Source of the DNA: Sphingomonas sp. AOB5
GTDB lineage: Bacteria > Pseudomonadota > Alphaproteobacteria > Sphingomonadales > Sphingomonadaceae
Direction: 5' to 3'
Assembly: GCF_029433115.1 (NCBI RefSeq)
Contig: NZ_JARNTV010000032.1
Location: forward strand, 1 to 40,415
DNA: 40,415 nt
The notes beneath the pieces were generated by a model. The model was not told the origin of the DNA and searched no databases. It saw only the letters and a list, made by a program, of their open reading frames with translations. The first letter of the stretch is position 1; every line of letters begins with the position of its first letter. Of this stretch, positions 16,889 to 25,025 are shown one piece after another. The position numbers were made by a program, and so were the translations under genes.

Positions 16889-17922
16889 TGCAGATGAAGC
16901 GCCTTCTCATCCTCGCCGCCGCGCTGGCCCTGTCGGCCTGCGGCAAGCCCGATCCGAACGTGATGGTGCTGAGCTATGCCAGCCCCTACATCGCCAACCA
17001 TCCCTTCAGCCGCGCCGATATCGTGTGGATGAAATGGATCGAGGAAAAGACCGAAGGCCGGATCAAGATCCACCCGCACTGGGGCGGGCATCTGCTCTCG
17101 TCGAACGAGAACATGCTCGAGATCCGCCACGGCGTCGCCGATATCGGCATGGTTACGCCGATGTATGCCCGCAGTGCGCATATCCAGCGGATCCAGCCCA
17201 GCTTCTATTCGGGCGTCACCGATATCGGCCAGCAGATCGCGGTCTATCGCTGTCTGGCCGACGAATTCCCGGTGATGAACGGCGAGTTGAACGGCCTGCG
17301 CGTGATCGCGGTGCAGGGGGGCAACTTCCCCGGCATCCTGACGAGAAACAAGCCGATCCGCAGCCTCGCCGACCTGCAGGGCCTGCGCCTGCGTGCCCAG
17401 GCAGATACGGCGGACGTGCTGCGCTCATTCGGCGTGGACGTGGTCAACATGTCGATGGCCGAAGTCTATCCAGCCATGGCCAAGGGCGTGATCGACGGCG
17501 TGGTCGCCCCCGCCGACGCGCTGCGTTCGATGCACCTCGCCGACGTCGGCAAATATTATTCCACCATCAAGATCCCGCGCGGCGCCTATCCGGGCCGTGC
17601 GCTGTCGATGCAGGTGTGGAACCGGCTGAGCGACGCCGACAAGGCGATCTTCATCGAAAGCGAAAAGGTGTGGGAAGACGCCATGGTCGCCTCGATCGAC
17701 AAGGGGCTGATCGACGGCTTCGCCTATGCCCGCGAGGCCGGGCTGAACATCATCCCGATGCCCGCCGCCGAGCAGGCACGGTTCGATGGCCTCTATCGCG
17801 AGAATGCCTTCCGCATCGCCAAGCATCTCGAGCCGTTCGGCGTCGATGGCCCGGCCATGGCCAAGCGCGCGGAGGAGCTGATCCGGAACGGCGTCCCCGC
17901 CGGTTGTGGAGCGCCCAAATGA
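16888..17922 (+). CDS. dctP: TRAP transporter substrate-binding lipoprotein (DctP-type)
   Basis: This 344-residue receptor has a lipoprotein signal peptide ending in the lipobox L-S-A-C (Cys18), so it is probably anchored to a membrane rather than free in the periplasm. DctP features include G-V-A-D-I-G-M-V near residue 85, the L-Q-G-L-R-L-R segment near residue 170 whose Arg usually binds the substrate carboxylate, and G-V-I-D-G-V-V-A-P near residue 210. It follows the two permease genes, whereas DctP more often leads the operon. The start shares one base with the dctM stop; an ATG two codons later is also usable. A carboxylate ligand is expected; its identity is unknown. Confidence 0.88.
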   Translation: MQMKRLLILAAALALSACGKPDPNVMVLSYASPYIANHPFSRADIVWMKWIEEKTEGRIKIHPHWGGHLLSSNENMLEIRHGVADIGMVTPMYARSAHIQRIQPSFYSGVTDIGQQIAVYRCLADEFPVMNGELNGLRVIAVQGGNFPGILTRNKPIRSLADLQGLRLRAQADTADVLRSFGVDVVNMSMAEVYPAMAKGVIDGVVAPADALRSMHLADVGKYYSTIKIPRGAYPGRALSMQVWNRLSDADKAIFIESEKVWEDAMVASIDKGLIDGFAYAREAGLNIIPMPAAEQARFDGLYRENAFRIAKHLEPFGVDGPAMAKRAEELIRNGVPAGCGAPK

Positions 17923-19049
17923 GCCAGGCACTCGAAGGCGTGAAGATCGCCGATTTCAGCTGGGTCGGCGCCGGCCCCCGCGCTACCAAGGATCTCGCCG
18001 ATCATGGCGCAGTGGTGGTGAAGGTCGAAAGCGCCAAGCGGCTCGACCTCGGCCGGATGAGCCCGCCGTTCAAGGACGGCAAGCGCAACCCGAACGGTTC
18101 GGCCTTTTTCGGCATCACCAACACCAGCAAGCTGGGCGTGACGATCAACCTGGGCGATCCGCGCGGCGTCGAGATCGCGAAGCGCCTGACCGACTGGGCC
18201 GATGTGGTGGTCGAGAATTTCGGCAAGGGCTTCATGGAGCGCCTCGGCCTCGATTACGCGACGCTGAGCGCCAAGCGGCCCGAGATCATCATGCTCTCGG
18301 TCAGCGTCGCGGGCCGCACCGGGCCGATGTCGGACCTGCGCGGCTACGGCAACAGCGCCGCCGCCTTGTCCGGCCTTGCAGCACTGTCGGGCTGGCCCGA
18401 AACGCCGCCGCACATGCCGCCCTTCGCATATGGCGATGTGATCGCGCCGATGTTCGCGACGATGGGCGTGCTCGCCGCGCTGGAGCATTGCCGCGTCACT
18501 GGCATGGGCCGCCATATCGACGTCTCGCAGGTCGAGCCGCTGGTGCATGTGCTGGGCGACGTGCTGGTGCAGGAACAGCTTTCGCCCTCGCCCAAGCGCG
18601 GCAATGATTCCCCCACCATCCGTCAGGGCGTCTATCCCACCCGCGGGCATGACCAGTGGGTCGCGGTTGCCATTCGCGACGATGCCGACGCCGCCGCGCT
18701 GGCCCAGCTGACCGGCGGCACCGACCTCGCAAGCTGGACTGCCACACAGGACAAGCACGCCGTCGCCAACCGCCTCGCCGCCGCGGGTATTCCCGCCGAA
18801 GCGGTGTTCGACGGCCGCGACGTCTTCACCGATCCCGAACTGGCCGAGGGCGGCCATTATGTCCGTATCGACGATGCGGTGCTGGGCAGTTGCGAAATGC
18901 CCGCCCCGCCCGCGCACTTCTCGCGCTCCGAGATCAGGGTCACCCCGCCCCCCAAGCTGGGCGAGCATAATTCACATGTATTCGAAGGCTTTCTGGGCAT
19001 GAGCGCCGACGAGGTCGCAACGCTGGCCGCGGAGGGAGTGCTCGCATGA
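17919..19049 (+). CDS. CaiB/BaiF family CoA-transferase 1
   Basis: This 376-residue class III CoA-transferase-type protein has the N-terminal L-E-G-V-K-I-A-D-F-S motif. A G-x-T-I-N-L segment lies near residue 74 and V-V-E-N-F near residue 98. The G-R-H-I-D-V-S motif carries Asp201, which aligns with the nucleophilic aspartate of formyl-CoA transferase (Asp169 in Frc). Such enzymes move CoA between carboxylates through an aspartyl-CoA anhydride/thioester intermediate; a few relatives are racemases. It starts with ATGA overlap on the TRAP receptor gene. The coupling suggests it activates the imported acid. The donor and acceptor are unknown. Confidence 0.88.
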   Translation: MSQALEGVKIADFSWVGAGPRATKDLADHGAVVVKVESAKRLDLGRMSPPFKDGKRNPNGSAFFGITNTSKLGVTINLGDPRGVEIAKRLTDWADVVVENFGKGFMERLGLDYATLSAKRPEIIMLSVSVAGRTGPMSDLRGYGNSAAALSGLAALSGWPETPPHMPPFAYGDVIAPMFATMGVLAALEHCRVTGMGRHIDVSQVEPLVHVLGDVLVQEQLSPSPKRGNDSPTIRQGVYPTRGHDQWVAVAIRDDADAAALAQLTGGTDLASWTATQDKHAVANRLAAAGIPAEAVFDGRDVFTDPELAEGGHYVRIDDAVLGSCEMPAPPAHFSRSEIRVTPPPKLGEHNSHVFEGFLGMSADEVATLAAEGVLA

Positions 19050-20056
19050 TGCTCTCCCACATCAAGGTGGTCGACCTGACCCGCGATCTCGGCGCCTATG
19101 CCGGAACGCTGCTCGCGCGGATGGGCGCGCAGGTCGTCACGACCGGCACCACCGAACGCGATGCCGCCGAACTGGCGATGGACCAGTATGGCAAGACGAC
19201 CAGCGACACCCCGTTGCTCGACCTGATCGACGCCGCCGACATCGTGTTCCGCGGCCCCGAAGACTGCCCGCCCGAACTCAGCCCCGAGGCTCTGGCCAAG
19301 CGCAACCCGAAGCTGATCGACGTGGCGATCCTGCCCTTCGACGCGGGCCGCGCCAATGACGGACGCCCGGCGACCGACCTGACGCTGATGGCCCGCTCCG
19401 GCCTGATGACCATCGTCGGCGATCCGGGCCGCCCGCCGCTGACCCTGCCCGGCCGTCAGGCATGGGCACTCGCAGGGATCCAGGGCGCCATCGCCGCGCT
19501 CACCGCGCTCAACGCCCGTGCCGCCGATGGCATGGGCCAGCAGGCGCAGGTCTCGGCCTATCGCTCCGCCGTGCTCGCCAATTACCGCGAGCCGCTGACC
19601 TGGGAATGGGTCGGCAAGGTCGGCACGCGCACCGGCAACCTGCTGATCCGCGGCAAGTCCGGCGTGCGTCAGGTGTGGCGCGCGAAGGATGGCTGGGTCA
19701 CTTGGGCCTTGGTCGACAACCAGCCGATGATGCGCGCCACCGTCGCGCGCATGGCCGAGGACGGCATGGCCGGCGAACTCGCCGAGGTCGACTGGGACGC
19801 GATCCTCGTCGCCGACATGCCGCAGGACGTGCTCCAGCGCTGGGAAGGGATCGTCGAAGCCTGGCTCGCGACCAAAGACCGTGCGACGCTCACCGTGCTT
19901 TCCAACAAGCACGGCATGGGCCTCAGTGCGATCAGCGAAGTCGAGGACGTCCTCGCCAGCGACCACCTCGCCGCGCGCGGCCTGTGGGAGGAAACCATCG
20001 TCGCCGGAAAGACCGTCAAGGTGCCGGGCATGCTGTTCCGGGAGGTCGGACCATGA
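19046..20056 (+). CDS. CaiB/BaiF family protein 2, catalytic aspartate missing
   Basis: This 336-residue protein is about 40-60 residues shorter than its three paralogues. It keeps the family's N-terminal I-K-V-V-D-L-T-R motif and the general order of segments. The short region after residue 30 lacks the usual substrate-side block. In the motif where the others read G-Q-x-x-D-V-S it reads G-Q-Q-A-Q-V-S, putting Gln168 in place of the catalytic Asp. It is therefore probably not a transferase by itself. The ATGA overlaps on both sides suggest fixed stoichiometry with neighbours 1 and 3, so a structural partner in a heteromeric enzyme is likely (inference). Confidence 0.75.
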   Translation: MMLSHIKVVDLTRDLGAYAGTLLARMGAQVVTTGTTERDAAELAMDQYGKTTSDTPLLDLIDAADIVFRGPEDCPPELSPEALAKRNPKLIDVAILPFDAGRANDGRPATDLTLMARSGLMTIVGDPGRPPLTLPGRQAWALAGIQGAIAALTALNARAADGMGQQAQVSAYRSAVLANYREPLTWEWVGKVGTRTGNLLIRGKSGVRQVWRAKDGWVTWALVDNQPMMRATVARMAEDGMAGELAEVDWDAILVADMPQDVLQRWEGIVEAWLATKDRATLTVLSNKHGMGLSAISEVEDVLASDHLAARGLWEETIVAGKTVKVPGMLFREVGP

Positions 20057-21186
20057 AGGGTCCCCTCGAAGGCATCCGGGTGGTCGACTTCTCGAAGTTC
20101 CTCCCCGGCCCCTATTGCACCTGGCTGCTCGCCGATCTGGGCGCCGAAGTGATCCGCATCGAGCATCCGCGCGAGCTGGCCAAGCAGGCGCAGGTGTTCG
20201 GATGGGACAAGCTCCCCGAAGCCGAGCGCGCCCGCATCCGCGCGCAGGACGTGTTCGCCCGCGGCAAGCGCAGCCTGCTGATCGATCCCGGCGCCGATGC
20301 CTCGCGCCCGGTGCTGGAGGAACTCGTCCGCCGCGCCGATGTGCTGGTCGAGGATTACCGCCCCGGCGTGCTGGCCAGCATGGGCTATGGCTACGAGCCG
20401 ATGGCCGCGCTCAACCCGCGCCTCGTCTATGCCTCGGTCACCCTGTGCGGCCAGACCGGCCCCTATCGCGACAAGCCTGGCCACGATCCGGTCGCCCTCG
20501 CCGTAGCCGGCGCCCTGTCGCGGATCGGCGAAGACCCCGACGCACCCGGCTTCGCCGGCGTTCCCGCCGCCGACCTGCTGACCGGATCGAACGCCGTCAT
20601 CGGCATCCTCGCCGCGCTGATCGCCCGCGCCACCACCGGCCGCGGCCAGGCCGTCGACATCGCCATGTCGGACAGCGCGATGGCGCTGATCGGCAACGTC
20701 ATCTCGCGCAACCCGGACCTATCCAAGGCCCCGCCACGCGGCCGCCACCGCGCCGATATCGGCATCTACCGTACCGCCGACGATCGCTTCCTCGTCACCA
20801 CCGACATGGAGCCGCGCTACTGGCAGCGTTTCTGCGAAGCCATGGGCCGCCCGGACTATGCCCCGCTCCAGAACGATAAGGCCGCCCGCCCCGGCATCCG
20901 CGCCTTCCTAGAAGCCGCCTTCGCCGAAAAGCCCCTCGCCCATTGGCTCGCGCTGCTCGCCGCCGCCGACACGCAGTTCGCGCCGGTATCCTCCATCGAG
21001 GAAGCGCTAGCCGATCCGCACAATATCGCCCGCGGCATGGCGATCACGGTCGAGTCCGAAGGCGGCCCGGTCCGCCAGATCGGCTCGCCGATCCACCTCT
21101 CCGATACGCCCCCCGTCCCGCCCCGCGCGGCACGCATCGCGGGCGCCGACAATGACGCCATCCTGAAAGAACTGGGCCTCCAATGA
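20053..21186 (+). CDS. CaiB/BaiF family CoA-transferase 3
   Basis: This 377-residue CaiB/BaiF protein has a canonical N-terminus (L-E-G-I-R-V-V-D-F-S-K-F-L-P-G-P-Y-C, then L-A-D-L-G-A-E-V-I-R-I-E). It has a V-L-V-E-D-Y-R-P-G block near residue 97 and the G-R-G-Q-A-V-D-I-A motif with Asp202 as candidate nucleophile. These segments are close to alpha-methylacyl-CoA racemase and CoA-transferase members alike, so the chemistry could be transfer or racemisation. It is coupled by ATGA to both neighbours. A heteromer with protein 2 is an attractive guess. Confidence 0.86.
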   Translation: MKGPLEGIRVVDFSKFLPGPYCTWLLADLGAEVIRIEHPRELAKQAQVFGWDKLPEAERARIRAQDVFARGKRSLLIDPGADASRPVLEELVRRADVLVEDYRPGVLASMGYGYEPMAALNPRLVYASVTLCGQTGPYRDKPGHDPVALAVAGALSRIGEDPDAPGFAGVPAADLLTGSNAVIGILAALIARATTGRGQAVDIAMSDSAMALIGNVISRNPDLSKAPPRGRHRADIGIYRTADDRFLVTTDMEPRYWQRFCEAMGRPDYAPLQNDKAARPGIRAFLEAAFAEKPLAHWLALLAAADTQFAPVSSIEEALADPHNIARGMAITVESEGGPVRQIGSPIHLSDTPPVPPRAARIAGADNDAILKELGLQ

Positions 21187-22430
21187 TCGACCCCACCAAC
21201 CCCCGCCCGCTCGAAGGCCTCCGCGTCATCGACCTCACTCGCGCGCTCGCCGGCCCCTATGCGACGCTGCTGCTCGCAGGCCTCGGCGCCGAAGTCATCA
21301 AGGTCGAGGATCCCAAGGGCGGCGACCTTGCGCGCGAGAACAGCCCCTATGTCGGCCGCGACGGCGTGGTGATCGAGCGGCGGCACGAGGACGACATCTC
21401 GATCTCCCACCTCACCCGCGCCCGCGGCAAGCGCGGCGTGGCGCTGAACCTCAAGCACCCCCAGGCGAAGGACGTGTTCGCCGATCTGGTCCGCACCGCC
21501 GATATCGTGGTCGAGAATTTCACCGCCGGCACTGCCGACCGCCTCGGTGTCGGCTATGCCTTTGCCCGCGAAGTGAACCCGCGCATCGTCTATGCTTCGC
21601 TCAGCGGCTTCGGCGCCGATGCGCCCGACGGCAAGGCGATGGATATCGTCATCCAGGCACTCTCCGGCGCGATGTACACCAGCGGCGAGCATGACCATCC
21701 CCCTGTCCGCATCGGCATCCCGATGGCCGATATGCTCGCGCCCGTCTTCGCGGTGATCGGCATCCTCTCCGCTCTCGAACAGCGTCACCGCACCGGCGAG
21801 GGCCAGCATGTCGACGTGTCAATGCTCGGCGCTCTCACCTCGTTCGTCGCGATCGAGAACTGGGCGGCGATGCGCGCAGTCGATATGCCGGCGCGCACCG
21901 GCCTGACGGTCCAGCGTCTGTCCCCGTTCGGCGTGTTCGAATGCGCGGACGGCTATGTCGCGGTGGTCGCGGTCCACCAGAAGCTCGCCGCCGGCCTGTT
22001 CCGCGCGATGGGTGAGCCGGGCCTGATCGACGATCCCGCTTATGCCACCCGCGACAGCCGCGTCGCCAATGCCAACCAGTTGGAGGCTCGCATCAACGCC
22101 TGGTCGCGCACGCTTCCCCTGGCCGAAGTCGTCGCGAAACTCGAAGCCGAGGGCGTCCCCGTCGCCGAGGTCCGCCACCCGGAAGATGCGCTGGTCGATC
22201 CTCGCGTGGTTGCACGCGAAGAGACCAACGCGGTCTCCCACCCGGCCTATCCTTCGGGCGACGAGTTGCGCACCGCGGGCATCCCGATCCGCTTCTCCGG
22301 CGCCCGCACCGGATTCGACGATGTCCTGCCGGTCGCGATCGGCGAGCATAACGGATCGGTCTATGGTGATATCCTCGGCTATGACGACGAGAAGCTCGCC
22401 GAACTGACCCGCGCCGGCGTGGTCGCATGA
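21183..22430 (+). CDS. CaiB/BaiF family CoA-transferase 4
   Basis: This 415-residue protein is the most canonical of the four. Features include L-E-G-L-R-V-I-D-L-T-R-A-L-A-G-P-Y, L-G-A-E-V-I-K-V-E-D-P-K-G-G-D near residue 34, and the R-G-K-R-G-V-A-L-N-L block near residue 81. V-V-E-N-F-T-A-G lies near 109, and G-E-G-Q-H-V-D-V-S-M carries Asp211. Length and motifs fit succinyl-CoA- or formyl-CoA-dependent transferases of about 400 residues. It begins four bases inside gene 3 and ends four bases inside the dehydratase-like gene, so its CoA ester product may feed that protein. Confidence 0.9.
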   Translation: MIDPTNPRPLEGLRVIDLTRALAGPYATLLLAGLGAEVIKVEDPKGGDLARENSPYVGRDGVVIERRHEDDISISHLTRARGKRGVALNLKHPQAKDVFADLVRTADIVVENFTAGTADRLGVGYAFAREVNPRIVYASLSGFGADAPDGKAMDIVIQALSGAMYTSGEHDHPPVRIGIPMADMLAPVFAVIGILSALEQRHRTGEGQHVDVSMLGALTSFVAIENWAAMRAVDMPARTGLTVQRLSPFGVFECADGYVAVVAVHQKLAAGLFRAMGEPGLIDDPAYATRDSRVANANQLEARINAWSRTLPLAEVVAKLEAEGVPVAEVRHPEDALVDPRVVAREETNAVSHPAYPSGDELRTAGIPIRFSGARTGFDDVLPVAIGEHNGSVYGDILGYDDEKLAELTRAGVVA

Positions 22431-24751
22431 GCGCGCTGAATCGCATCCTCGCCGCCGTGCGCGATCCCGAAGCCATCGCCGCCGAACATCGCGCCGCGGG
22501 GAAGCGCGTCGTGTGGACGCTCGGCTGGGATATCCCGCGCGAACTGGTCGACGCCCATGGCCTCGCCCCCGTCCGCCTCGTCCCCGGCAGCCATGACCGC
22601 ACCGCCATCGACGCGCTGGTCGGCAAGGCGGACATGGCCGAACGCGGCCTCGCTTTGCTCGCCGCCATCGCCGCGATCCCGCAAGGCGACGCGCTGCTGA
22701 TCTCGCACGCCGATGCCGATCAGCCCCAGATCTTCGCCACCCTGCGCGAACTCGGCCGCTGCGGCGCGATGACGCTGCCGCCGGTCGCGTTCCTCGACCT
22801 TCTGGTGATCGATCGCGAGCCGACCCACCGCTACAACGCGATCCGCCTCGCCCAGACGCAGGACTGGCTCGCCGGTCTCGGCGGCACGCACGCCCCCGAC
22901 GCGCTGGCCACCGGCGAGGTGATCCGCGCCGAACTCCGCACGCTCAACGCCCTGCGTCCGCGCCTGACCGGCACCGAAGCGCACGCCCTGTTCGCCGCCG
23001 CCGCGACGCTCTCGCCTGCCGAACTTCTCACCCTGCTCCCGCAGTTCCGCAGCGAAATCGAAGCGCGCGCACCCGCCACCGGATCGACCGTGCTGCTGAG
23101 CGGCGTCGAGATCGAAACGCTCGGCCCGATCCAAGCGCTCGAAGGCGAACACGGCACCGTGATCGGCGAAGACCATGGCTGGGGCGAAACCCGCCTCGCC
23201 CCCCTCACCGACCTGACCCGCTGGACGCTATCCCCCACCGCCGGCTGCTTCGCCTCGGCTCGCGAGCGCGGCGAACGCCTCGCCGCCCGCATCGCCGAGA
23301 CCCGGCCCGACAAGGTCGTCCACTATCACGGCGACAATGCCGACACCGCCGCATGGGAAACCAAGGCGATCAGCAGCGCCGTCCCGCACGGCACGATCTT
23401 CGCCGTCTCCCCCGAGCCGCCCGCGCCCGCACCGGAAGCGCCCAAAGGTCCCCGCCCCGCTCCGCCGCCGCGCAGCCGCAAGTCATTGAAGGCCATCGCC
23501 CGCTTCGGCGCGTACCAGCGCGACTGGTTCGCCGAAATCCGCGCCCAGGCCGCCGCGGGCGACACCTTCGCCGCGGTCAACGCCAACGCACCGCAGGAAA
23601 TGCTCCGCGCACTCGGCATCCCGTTCGTGGTCAACCAATGGTGGGCCTCGATCGTCGCCGCCAAGCAGCAGAGCGCGCGCTATGCCACCTTGCTCGCCGC
23701 CGCCGGCCTGCCCCCCGCCGCCGAAGCCTATAGCGCACAGGGTGCCGCCGCCGCGCTCGATCACGATGCCGAACAGGCGCCCTGGGGCGGCCTGCCAAAA
23801 CCGGATGTGCTGGGCGTCGTCCTCCACACCGATGCGGGGCCGAAGCTGTTCGAGGCATGGTCCGACCTGACCGGCGCCAAGCTGCAATGTTTCCAGCGCA
23901 CCGTCGATTGTCGCTGGGAAATCCCGATCGACTGGTGGGACGGCCTTGCCGAGGACTGGGATCATTTCATCGAAGCCGAGCGGCTCGACCTGTTCGAAGC
24001 CGAACTGAAGATCGCCATCGCCGAGCTGGAGCAGATCAGCGGCAAGGCCTTCGATCCCGCTCGCCTCGCCGAGGTCATGGATCTGGTGAACGAGCAGGAG
24101 GATTATTACCGCGAGACCCGCGATCTCGTCGCCCGTACCGTCCCCGCGCCGATCAGCGTGGTCGATCAGATGCCGGCGACCATGGTGCCGCAATGGCATC
24201 GCGGCACCGAATGGGGTCGCGACGCGGCAAAGGACTTCTATGAGGAAGTCGTCCAGCGCGCCGCCGATGGCGACGCCGCCTGCCCCACCGAGCGCATCCG
24301 CCTGATGTTCGTCGGCCGCGGTGTGTGGGGCGACATGGGCTTCTACCAGCGCTGGGAGGAAAGCCATGGCGCGGTGTTCGTCTGCTCGATGTATCTCAGC
24401 CTCGCTGCCGATGGCTATATCCGCCGCCACGACCGCGGCCGCGATCCTTTGCGTGCCCTCGCCGCCCGCTTTGTGACGATGGGCGACGAACTGCGCATGG
24501 CCACCTGGGCTGGGGCATGGAACGTCAAGGAAGCGCTGCTACATCAGGTCGACGGCGCCATGGCCCTGTCCGACGCCGACCCGCTGGTCCTGCGCGCGCT
24601 GCGCGAAGCGGGGATACCGGTGCTGGAACTGGATATGGACAATTATGTCCGCGATCCCGGTGCGGAAGAGGATCTCAACCGCCGCGTGGTGGCGTTTCTC
24701 GAAGGCCCCGCTGCCGAGGCGAGCGCGAAGCGGCTCGGCGTTCCGGCCTAA
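22427..24751 (+). CDS. Tandem 2-hydroxyacyl-CoA dehydratase (HgdB/BcrC)-like protein lacking Fe-S cysteines
   Basis: This 774-residue protein looks like two fused HgdB/HgdA-type units joined by a Pro-rich linker (residues ~328-352). The N-terminal unit opens K-R-V-V-W-T-L-G-W-D-I-P-R-E-L-V-D-A-H-G-L-A-P, the pattern of 2-hydroxyacyl-CoA dehydratase subunits. The C-terminal unit (from ~353) repeats it at A-P-Q-E-M-L-R-A-L-G-I-P. It ends with the family's A-G-I-P-V-L-E-L-D-M-D and a V-V-A-F-L-E helix. The family's Fe-S-binding Cys positions appear replaced: H-A-D-A-D at 94-98, H-T-D-A-G at 467-471 and L-S-D-A-D at ~714-718. No activator ATPase (HgdC) is nearby. It is the last gene of the TRAP/CaiB operon. 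Radical dehydration chemistry therefore seems lost; a CoA-ester lyase, isomerase or binding role is possible. Confidence 0.72.
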   Translation: MSALNRILAAVRDPEAIAAEHRAAGKRVVWTLGWDIPRELVDAHGLAPVRLVPGSHDRTAIDALVGKADMAERGLALLAAIAAIPQGDALLISHADADQPQIFATLRELGRCGAMTLPPVAFLDLLVIDREPTHRYNAIRLAQTQDWLAGLGGTHAPDALATGEVIRAELRTLNALRPRLTGTEAHALFAAAATLSPAELLTLLPQFRSEIEARAPATGSTVLLSGVEIETLGPIQALEGEHGTVIGEDHGWGETRLAPLTDLTRWTLSPTAGCFASARERGERLAARIAETRPDKVVHYHGDNADTAAWETKAISSAVPHGTIFAVSPEPPAPAPEAPKGPRPAPPPRSRKSLKAIARFGAYQRDWFAEIRAQAAAGDTFAAVNANAPQEMLRALGIPFVVNQWWASIVAAKQQSARYATLLAAAGLPPAAEAYSAQGAAAALDHDAEQAPWGGLPKPDVLGVVLHTDAGPKLFEAWSDLTGAKLQCFQRTVDCRWEIPIDWWDGLAEDWDHFIEAERLDLFEAELKIAIAELEQISGKAFDPARLAEVMDLVNEQEDYYRETRDLVARTVPAPISVVDQMPATMVPQWHRGTEWGRDAAKDFYEEVVQRAADGDAACPTERIRLMFVGRGVWGDMGFYQRWEESHGAVFVCSMYLSLAADGYIRRHDRGRDPLRALAARFVTMGDELRMATWAGAWNVKEALLHQVDGAMALSDADPLVLRALREAGIPVLELDMDNYVRDPGAEEDLNRRVVAFLEGPAAEASAKRLGVPA

Positions 24752-24752
24752 A

Positions 24753-24875
24753 AAATCCTACCCCGGAAGGGGGGGGCCGCCGAAGGCGGTGGAGGGGGAA
24801 CGCCTCAAGCGACATCGCCCGTGGCACTCCCCCTCCGTCAGCTACGCTGCCACCTCCCCCTCCGGGGTAGGATTT
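24753..24875. repeat. REP-like palindromic element after the TRAP/CaiB operon
   Basis: Perfect 15-bp end arms AAATCCTACCCCGGA (24753-24767) and TCCGGGGTAGGATTT (24861-24875) enclose GGAGGGGGA and CTCCCCCTCC blocks. It begins two bases after the last stop codon of the operon and may serve as its transcription end. The internal sequence resembles the element at 29224-29356. The remaining 150 bases up to the P450 stop at 25026 hold no gene I can support. Confidence 0.75.
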
Positions 24876-25025
24876 GAAAGCTTGAAATGTTGGATTTCAC
24901 CTGCTCGGCTCAAGGCGCTCCGCACCCCGAAGCCGCTCTTTGAACCCGCAAATCCACCTTCGCCGGAACGGGCGGATCGGTGTGGAGCTAGTGTGAAGTT
25001 CCGCGCCGCAGGACCCGCGAACCGC

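Noticed and set aside
22427..24751. Active oxygen-sensitive 2-hydroxyacyl-CoA dehydratase
   Set aside because: Family fold is likely, but the usual Fe-S cysteines seem absent and no activator ATPase is nearby, so the standard activity is not claimed.
24753..24875. Possible CRISPR or tandem repeat
   Set aside because: The repeats are inverted palindromes, not regularly spaced direct repeats, and no cas gene is present.
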